Positions 16,727 to 20,001 of a DNA stretch of 20,001 nucleotides are shown piece by piece. Both the position numbers and the translations under genes were made by a program. The stretch is from an uncultured Muribaculum sp. (GTDB taxonomy: Bacteria > Bacteroidota > Bacteroidia > Bacteroidales > Muribaculaceae): NCBI RefSeq assembly GCF_910583865.1, contig NZ_CAJTYX010000045.1, positions 1 through 20,001 of the forward strand, given 5' to 3'. The notes under the pieces were generated by a model, which saw only the letters and a program-made list of their open reading frames with translations, did not search any database and was not told the DNA's origin. Numbering within the stretch: the stretch's first letter is position 1; every line of letters begins with the position of its first letter.

Positions 16727-16847
16727 AATTTCTAAAAAGATAGTCGTAAACGGGAACTCTGAATATAAGAAATCAACAAAAATTACAATCTATTTTTGCG
16801 GCATTCCTATATTTCACTCAGTTATCCTTATTAACCACGGAGAGTAA
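16716..16847 (+). CDS. Possible 43-aa small protein
   Basis: A short frame encodes MKALISKKIVVNGNSEYKKS followed by a hydrophobic stretch (ITIYFCGIPIFHSVILI, about residues 23-39). It would be a small basic protein with one possible membrane segment. I do not recognise it. Its end overlaps the convergent DUF2158-like gene by 30 bases and its ATG lies inside an inverted repeat. There is no clear promoter box or Shine-Dalgarno sequence. Coding status is uncertain. Confidence 0.3.
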   Translation: MKALISKKIVVNGNSEYKKSTKITIYFCGIPIFHSVILINHGE

Positions 16848-17009
16848 CTCAGGTGCAAATTTTGGATATTCAAACTGATTGTTTTGCTGATTAAAGTAAA
16901 CAAGTTCAATCTGTGTTTCTCCTCTGAAGTTGATTATTGAATGAACCGTAAACTTCATATTGGGGTCTGAATTCAAATACACCACATCACCTTTTTTGAA
17001 GTCTGCCAT
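16818..17009 (-). CDS. YodC/DUF2158-like small protein
   Basis: The 63-aa protein matches the DUF2158 pattern: a short beta-rich fold beginning FKKGDVVYLNSDPNMKFTVHSI, a central turn, and a final segment PKFAPELLSVV like the family's hydrophobic ending. The family has no established function and is often met in accessory or phage-linked regions. Its start is preceded by AGGAGGT, a near-perfect Shine-Dalgarno sequence rarely used by Bacteroidetes core genes. The ~54-nt leader also contains a 7-bp hairpin (17033-17052). A promoter with ATTG and TAATTTTG lies at 17070-17101. It is read away from the 136-aa gene. Confidence 0.7.
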   Translation of the reverse strand: MADFKKGDVVYLNSDPNMKFTVHSIINFRGETQIELVYFNQQNNQFEYPKFAPELLSVVNKDN

Positions 17010-17012
17010 ATT

Positions 17013-17019
17013 ACCTCCT
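17013..17019 (-). promoter_or_regulatory. Strong Shine-Dalgarno sequence
   Basis: On the minus strand AGGAGGT stands four bases before the ATG of the DUF2158-like gene. It fixes the start and is unlike the other starts in this window. Confidence 0.7.
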
Positions 17020-17032
17020 TTCCATTTTTAGT

Positions 17033-17052
17033 AAGGGTTATTTCAAACCCTT
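17033..17052 (-). promoter_or_regulatory. Leader hairpin upstream of the DUF2158-like gene
   Basis: AAGGGTT at 17033-17039 pairs perfectly with AACCCTT at 17046-17052 over a 6-base loop. It sits between the predicted transcription start (~17063) and the Shine-Dalgarno sequence. Confidence 0.4.
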
Positions 17053-17069
17053 GTTATCTTATTCTCTCG

Positions 17070-17101
17070 CAAAATTAGTTAAAGTTGTTGGGTTGTGCAA
17101 T
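17070..17101 (-). promoter_or_regulatory. Promoter of the DUF2158-like gene
   Basis: On the minus strand the -7 box TAATTTTG covers 17070-17077. ATTG at 17098-17101 (3 of 4 to TTTG) lies 20 bases upstream. Confidence 0.55.
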
Positions 17102-17104
17102 AGC

Positions 17105-17144
17105 CTAAGTAATTTACTAATACAAGGTTAATAAAATTACTTAG
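17105..17144. promoter_or_regulatory. 11-bp perfect inverted repeat before the 136-aa gene
   Basis: CTAAGTAATTT at 17105-17115 and its exact complement at 17134-17144 are separated by 18 bases and end 12 bases before the ATG at 17157. It could be an operator, or an RNA hairpin that screens the ribosome-binding region. Confidence 0.5.
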
Positions 17145-17156
17145 AGAATAGTGATT

Positions 17157-17567
17157 ATGAACGAGTCAAGCATAACTATCAGTTGGGAGAAGAACGATGA
17201 CGGTGGCACCGACATATCGGTAAGCGGAGCAGAGGAAAGGCAGACGCACTTCCGAGAGGCATTCCTGTCAGTGGATAGACTTCCGAAGGTACACGATATT
17301 ACCGAGCGAGAAACGAGTGGCGAGAGTGCTGGAAATTCGGCTACCGTAGCACTTCTCAGTAGCCTTATCGGGATTATACGAAAGAGTAATAAGATGAATG
17401 GCCGTATGGTGACCGAGCAAGAGCGGAATATGAAATTTCCTCTTACTGATTTAATCTCTATCCGTAGGTTTGCTCAGATAGTCGGGATAGATATTGATGA
17501 ACGGAAATTCCGTAATGTACGAGAGTTTAGAGAGTATTTTGGAAAATTGATTAGAGAAAAGAAATGA
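17157..17567 (+). CDS. Unknown 136-aa protein, first of a coupled pair
   Basis: I do not recognise this protein. It begins MNESSITISWEKNDDGGTDI, a beta-like N-terminus with acidic loops. A low-complexity Ser/Gly/Glu region (~50-65) follows, then a short hydrophobic helix (TVALLSSLIGIIRK, ~66-79). The C-terminal part PLTDLISIRRFAQIVGIDI...FREYFGKLIREKK is basic and probably helical. No signal peptide is seen. An in-frame GTG at 17151 is a possible alternative start. The stop codon overlaps the ATG of a 55-aa ORF as ATGA, indicating translational coupling. An 11-bp inverted repeat lies just upstream. It could belong to a phage- or island-borne regulatory or toxin-antitoxin-like pair, but nothing in the sequence proves that. 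Confidence 0.65.
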   Translation: MNESSITISWEKNDDGGTDISVSGAEERQTHFREAFLSVDRLPKVHDITERETSGESAGNSATVALLSSLIGIIRKSNKMNGRMVTEQERNMKFPLTDLISIRRFAQIVGIDIDERKFRNVREFREYFGKLIREKK

Positions 17568-17731
17568 AAACGCCAATACATACCATTGAGGATTTGCGTA
17601 AAGTCTTTGAAAAAGAAGGCTTCTCTGAAGATGAAATAAGAGAAGGCTTTTACAACGCAAACCCTAAATTAGAACGTCCAAACAAGAGAGTAGAGAATAC
17701 TGTACGAAAATTATGCGTCAATCACTCGTGA
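17564..17731 (+). CDS. Unknown 55-aa protein coupled by ATGA
   Basis: This short frame (MKTPIHTIEDLRKVFEKEGF...) begins in the ATGA overlap at the end of the 136-aa gene and ends in ...RKLCVNHS. It is charged and likely helical, with SEDEIREGFYNANPKLERPN in the middle and basic residues near the end. No family is recognised. Length, the stop/start overlap and A+T-rich codon use like its neighbour support real coding. The 3' end overlaps the convergent zinc-ribbon gene by 10 bases. It might be the partner of the 136-aa protein. Confidence 0.55.
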   Translation: MKTPIHTIEDLRKVFEKEGFSEDEIREGFYNANPKLERPNKRVENTVRKLCVNHS

Positions 17732-17901
17732 TTACAAGGTGGTTGTTTGTCATAATAATGCTTACTCCATATAGATTTACCGCACTTCTTGCATTCCAGC
17801 ATTTTCGTGTCGGAATTATATACTAATTCATGCTTTCCGCCACGAGGACAGTTTTCGGTAAGCATATCATTTTCATCTATTGGAATAGGTTTATCTGCCA
17901 T
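17722..17901 (-). CDS. Small zinc-ribbon-like protein, 59 aa
   Basis: Starting at the ATG at 17901 the protein is MADKPIPIDENDMLTENCPRG... with a likely metal site built from C18, H24, C37 and C40 (the latter two in CKKCG). Further C56 and H58 stand at the end. Such ribbons bind nucleic acid or stabilise small proteins; no partner or function is assigned. The open frame continues upstream to 18027, but a -7 box at 17932-17939 and an inverted repeat lie inside that extension, so the shorter start is preferred. It converges on the 55-aa ORF with a 10-base overlap. Confidence 0.6.
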   Translation of the reverse strand: MADKPIPIDENDMLTENCPRGGKHELVYNSDTKMLECKKCGKSIWSKHYYDKQPPCNHE

Positions 17902-17928
17902 ATCTTTTCGTACTTGGTTGAATTTCAA

Positions 17929-17963
17929 GTGCAAAGTTAGCAAAAAAATTCGTAACTTTGCAC
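17929..17963. promoter_or_regulatory. Palindromic divergent promoter
   Basis: GTGCAAAGTTA at 17929-17939 and TAACTTTGCAC at 17953-17963 form a perfect 11-bp inverted repeat with a 13-base A-rich spacer. Each arm contains a -7 box TAACTTTG: minus strand 17932-17939 toward the zinc-ribbon gene, plus strand 17953-17960 toward the structured leader of the two-TM gene. No -33 TTTG is placed properly for either, so activity may depend on a regulator. Confidence 0.55.
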
Positions 17964-18010
17964 TGTCTTTGAGAAGACAAAGTTTGAAATAACAGAGAAA
18001 GTGCCTCACT

Positions 18011-18026
18011 TCTTGTGAAATCGCCA
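18011..18026. repeat. Left copy of 16-nt direct repeat
   Basis: TCTTGTGAAATCGCCA recurs at 18198-18213 with a single change (G to A at position 7). The two copies flank 171 bases of inverted-repeat-rich sequence. Confidence 0.6.
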
Positions 18027-18197
18027 ATTCTCATCTAAGAATACACGAGGCACGGTGACAGCTCATATAATGTGGGCTGCCTATCCGTGCGTGTATTCAG
18101 GTGTTTGGCGATACCTACAAGAGTGCAAGGATGGCAGCCCACTTTCTATATATAACTCAAGTAAGAAAATTTCTCCAATCGGATGCCTGCGGAGAAC

Positions 18198-18213
18198 TCT
18201 TGTAAAATCGCCA
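18198..18213. repeat. Right copy of 16-nt direct repeat
   Basis: TCTTGTAAAATCGCCA ends one base before the ATG of the two-TM gene. See the copy at 18011-18026. It may be a target-site duplication or a duplicated translation-initiation region. Confidence 0.6.
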
Positions 18214-18214
18214 T

Positions 18215-18493
18215 ATGAAAATTCTCTATTCGTTTTTCATCGGAATGATGATGGCTGGAATTTACAGCTTTTTCATGCTCTTATTCTTTCCGAATATTGA
18301 CCCCGCCACAGGTTTGTCATTCATCGCCATTATCTTTATTGTAGGTTGTATCATCGGTTGGTTTGATGCAGGTCGTAAACAACGAAAAAAGGAGGAAGAG
18401 GAAGAACGTCAAGCCGAGCAAGACCGAACAAACGAACTCATGCGTGAGTATCTTGAAAAGAAACTTCGGGAGGAGAACGAGAATGGGAACTAA
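18215..18493 (+). CDS. Small two-TM protein with charged tail, 92 aa
   Basis: Two hydrophobic spans (about residues 2-25, MKILYSFFIGMMMAGIYSFF onward, and 34-52, GLSFIAIIFIVGCIIGWF) are joined by a short loop (NIDPAT). A strongly charged helical tail (53-92) begins RKQRKKEEEEERQ and ends in Asn/Glu. It should sit in the inner membrane with the tail probably in the cytosol. The family is not recognised. The ATG at 18215 follows a long structured leader; no good Shine-Dalgarno sequence is present within 15 bases. The next gene starts inside its last codons (overlap 18483-18493), so the two are coupled. A toxin-like role is conceivable but unsupported. Confidence 0.65.
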   Translation: MKILYSFFIGMMMAGIYSFFMLLFFPNIDPATGLSFIAIIFIVGCIIGWFDAGRKQRKKEEEEERQAEQDRTNELMREYLEKKLREENENGN

Positions 18494-18854
18494 TCCTATC
18501 TGTACGAGCGTAGAGCAATCCAAAGTTCTCATCAAATTGGGAATTTCGGAAGAAACTGCAGACCACTGCTATGTTCTCCGCAGGAATAGCGAACCACGGC
18601 TCTCCTTATTAAATGCCACATTACCGAGCGGAATGCTCAATAGTATCCCAGCGTGGTCATTATCGGCTTTGGTAAACCTGCTACCTCCGTTTATAGAGGA
18701 AAAGCAGGTGGAATATTGCCTAACGATGACAACGGCAGATAGGGTTGTGTATTGGAACCCCGAAAAAGACAATCTGTTTGAAACAACACAAGATAATCTT
18801 CTTGATGCCGTGGTAGAAACTATTGTATGGCTTGTAAACGAAAACCATATATAG
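18483..18854 (+). CDS. 123-aa conserved hypothetical of phage/ICE type
   Basis: The protein begins MGTNPICTSVEQSKVLIKLG. It contains SIPAWSLSALVNLLP near residues 57-71 and ends with NLLDAVVETIVWLVNENHI. I recognise this layout (an N-terminal CTS.EQS..L..LGI..ETAD, a central PAWSLSAL, a final aliphatic-Trp helix) from uncharacterised proteins in Bacteroidetes prophages and conjugative elements; no function is known. The frame is open upstream to 18363, but the ATG at 18483, overlapping the previous gene by 11 bases, fits the family N-terminus. Its stop is directly adjacent to the stop of the convergent 44-aa ORF, with no spacer. Confidence 0.7.
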   Translation: MGTNPICTSVEQSKVLIKLGISEETADHCYVLRRNSEPRLSLLNATLPSGMLNSIPAWSLSALVNLLPPFIEEKQVEYCLTMTTADRVVYWNPEKDNLFETTQDNLLDAVVETIVWLVNENHI

Positions 18855-18989
18855 TCACTTCTTTTTCTTAGGTAGAATATCGGTCATTGCTTTACCGAAA
18901 TCCACGGGTTTGCCCATAGGCTTTTTCAGCTCATCAATAGGCTGGTCAAGTATGGGTATGTAATTTTTGTCCTTTTTCTTAGGCTTCAT
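18855..18989 (-). CDS. 44-aa lysine-rich ORF coupled to the transposase
   Basis: The ORF encodes MKPKKKDKNYIPILDQPIDE followed by LKKPMGKPVDFGKAMTDILP and ends in KKKK. It starts in the ATGA overlap with the transposase stop (18986-18989) and ends one base after the stop of the opposing 123-aa gene. Lys-rich ends around a short Pro-containing core suggest a nucleic-acid-binding or partner-binding peptide, but there is no recognised family. Coupling to the transposase and an intact frame of 44 codons support coding. Confidence 0.5.
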   Translation of the reverse strand: MKPKKKDKNYIPILDQPIDELKKPMGKPVDFGKAMTDILPKKKK

Positions 18990-19915
18990 TTTCCTACTAT
19001 CTGATTTTGCGTTACGCGGATTTGGGAGTTGGCTATCGCCATTTCAAACCGCGTGTCGTTACTAACGTTGCGCGTGTTGAATCGGAACGAAAACTCATCA
19101 AAATACCGTTGCATATACTTACGGCTGACTTTGTTATAGATGGCGTGAATGACACGCTTACAGAAATTGCCCCAAAAGCCTTCTATGCTATTGGTATAGG
19201 CGTTGCCATTAACGTATTGTTTTCTACTATGGTCAACAATCTCAGCCTTATAGAGTTTACGGACTAAGTCATAGCCACACCATTCATCGGTAAATAGCGT
19301 TGCCGTCCTTGCTACTGACTTCAGAATAGGAGGCGTAAGGGATTTAACTTTAGTGTCTTTTACCACCTTGCATATCACTGCTCCGCCACGTTGCAACATC
19401 CCCATGACAGGAACTTTATCCTTGAAACTCCTGCCCTGACATTTGGGAACTTTCTTATCCGCGTGACGGTTGTCATTTTTACCGCCAACGAAAGTCTCAT
19501 CCAGTTCAACCTCACCGTCTAACTTTTGGAAATGAACAACGTGCGATGTCCTGCGGAACTTATGGAGCATGAACCACGCAGTCTTTAGCGTTACCCCGAT
19601 GTCCTTTGCTAATTGGGTGGCGGAGATAGCCTTCTTGTGATTGTGGTGCAGGTACAAACCGATGAACCACTTACGCAAGGGGAGTTTTGTGCCTTCAAAT
19701 ATCGTACCTATCCTGACGTTGAAATTCTTGCCCGTGTTCTTGCAGCGGTACATACCATCGCCACGGCGATATACCTTTGACGTTGGGTCATAGGGCGACA
19801 CCACACCGTTAGGCCAAAGTTTATTCTCAAGAAAGGCGATGCAACTCGCCTCATCTGGGAAAGCTGTGAAGAAGTTATACAGCGAATTAAATGTTCCAAA
19901 GTTAATATCGTTCAT
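18986..19915 (-). CDS. IS1595-family (ISXO2-like) transposase
   Basis: The 309-aa protein has an N-terminal domain corresponding to the IS1595 zinc ribbon (~34-66) and then RIGTIFEGTKLPLRKWF, a family hallmark. A helix-turn-helix-like region (TQLAKDIGVTLKTAWFMLHK, ~100-119) comes next. The DDE_Tnp_IS1595 catalytic domain carries D139 (ELDETFVGG), D210 (FTDEWCGYD) and E245 (NSIEGFWG). The ribbon is degenerate: three of four expected Cys are S40, D43 and T61, leaving only C58. The frame is complete. No left terminal inverted repeat could be placed, as the 44-aa ORF and then an intact gene follow directly. The right end may lie in or beyond the last 86 bases. Confidence 0.88.
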   Translation of the reverse strand: MNDINFGTFNSLYNFFTAFPDEASCIAFLENKLWPNGVVSPYDPTSKVYRRGDGMYRCKNTGKNFNVRIGTIFEGTKLPLRKWFIGLYLHHNHKKAISATQLAKDIGVTLKTAWFMLHKFRRTSHVVHFQKLDGEVELDETFVGGKNDNRHADKKVPKCQGRSFKDKVPVMGMLQRGGAVICKVVKDTKVKSLTPPILKSVARTATLFTDEWCGYDLVRKLYKAEIVDHSRKQYVNGNAYTNSIEGFWGNFCKRVIHAIYNKVSRKYMQRYFDEFSFRFNTRNVSNDTRFEMAIANSQIRVTQNQIVGK

Positions 19916-19918
19916 AAG

Positions 19919-19937
19919 CCAACCTGTTTGGGGTTGG
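19919..19937 (-). promoter_or_regulatory. Hairpin just before the transposase start
   Basis: CCAACC at 19919-19924 and GGTTGG at 19932-19937 form a 6-bp stem three bases upstream of the transposase ATG. Such stems can limit translation of transposases driven by outside transcripts. Confidence 0.35.
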
Positions 19938-20001
19938 GTTTATTAACTTTTATTACTGTCCGCTAAACCATAAATCAGAGAGTCCAACATCTTGAAAGGC
20001 A

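Larger units (their letters stand above)
17967..18214 (+). ncRNA. Long structured leader with competing helices
   Basis: There is no gene in 17902-18214. From a start near 17967, set by the TAACTTTG at 17953-17960, the RNA would run about 248 nt to the ATG at 18215. It has three strong pairings. P1 joins 18001-18007 with 18047-18053 (7 bp). P2 joins 18039-18055 with 18085-18098 (14 bp, 3-nt bulge). P3 joins 18072-18086 with 18129-18142 (14 bp, one bulged T) and holds an inner hairpin 18100-18105/18111-18116. P1 and P2 share 18047-18053; P2 and P3 share 18085-18086. They therefore compete as in a switch, or mark overlapping DNA inverted repeats. No known riboswitch class is recognised and no reverse transcriptase lies nearby. 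Confidence 0.5.

Noticed and set aside
17902..18027. 42-residue N-terminal extension of the zinc-ribbon protein
   Set aside because: The extension covers a palindromic promoter and a -7 box, and its sequence is not ribbon-like.
17967..18214. Retron msr-msd RNA
   Set aside because: Long inverted repeats fit loosely, but no reverse transcriptase is encoded within the window.
18055..18300. 81-codon plus-strand frame across the structured leader
   Set aside because: It overlaps the two-TM gene in another frame, and its composition is explained by the inverted repeats.
18363..18482. 40-codon upstream extension of the 123-aa protein
   Set aside because: It lies in a different frame inside the charged tail of the two-TM gene, and the ATG at 18483 matches the family start.
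1..20001. CRISPR array, tRNA or rRNA genes
   Set aside because: I saw no regularly spaced repeats and no tRNA or rRNA signatures; a tRNAscan-SE or barrnap run would settle this.

Overview
This window looks like chromosome from a Bacteroidales bacterium, possibly Muribaculaceae-like; the family assignment is inference. The evidence is the set of Bacteroidetes-type promoter boxes (TAnnTTTG at -7, sometimes TTTG near -33) in front of many genes, starts mostly without Shine-Dalgarno sequences, a fused MurF-alanine racemase, a FadL-type outer-membrane protein, and a cdaA-folP pair. Roughly 1-16.6 kb is core genome of moderate GC. From about 16.6 kb to the end the sequence is visibly richer in A+T and holds short accessory genes and a transposase.

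Layout. 1-459 has no gene; it holds a ~337-bp imperfect palindrome (73-409) resembling a MITE or other dispersed repeat. On the minus strand, hisS (2136-3500), folP (1258-2112) and cdaA (460-1239) form a tight operon with a promoter near 3599-3630 and an 11-bp leader hairpin. Upstream on the same strand is a FadL/OmpP1-like porin (3649-5058) with its own promoter. The 630-bp gap 5059-5687 contains a probable plus-strand structured RNA of about 195 nt (6S-like architecture, ending in a GC-rich hairpin) and the promoter of the next gene. On the plus strand follow a DedA-family membrane protein (5688-6365), rpe (6407-7051) and a terminator; then ftsK (7253-9916), a LolA-like periplasmic carrier (9919-10587), trxB (10635-11576) and a terminator; then a DUF488 protein (11720-12088), a PepSY-like secreted protein (12102-12554) and a strong terminator; then the murF-alr fusion (12688-15180), which overlaps tail-to-tail with an MFS transporter on the minus strand (15155-16606).

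The core genes are mainly housekeeping: histidyl-tRNA charging, folate synthesis, c-di-AMP signalling, envelope transport, pentose phosphate metabolism, chromosome segregation, redox balance and peptidoglycan precursor synthesis.

The accessory segment (16.6-20 kb) holds a possible 43-aa ORF, a YodC/DUF2158-like small protein, a translationally coupled pair of unknown genes (136 and 55 aa), a small zinc-ribbon-like protein, a gene pair encoding a two-TM protein and a 123-aa phage/ICE-type protein, and an IS1595/ISXO2-like transposase coupled by an ATGA overlap to a 44-aa lysine-rich ORF. Three of the accessory starts are preceded by perfect 11-bp inverted repeats. The most unusual feature is the 17967-18214 leader, where several long complementary segments overlap and so define mutually exclusive helices, with a 16-nt near-perfect direct repeat flanking most of it. 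This is the best candidate here for an undescribed RNA or mobile-DNA element.
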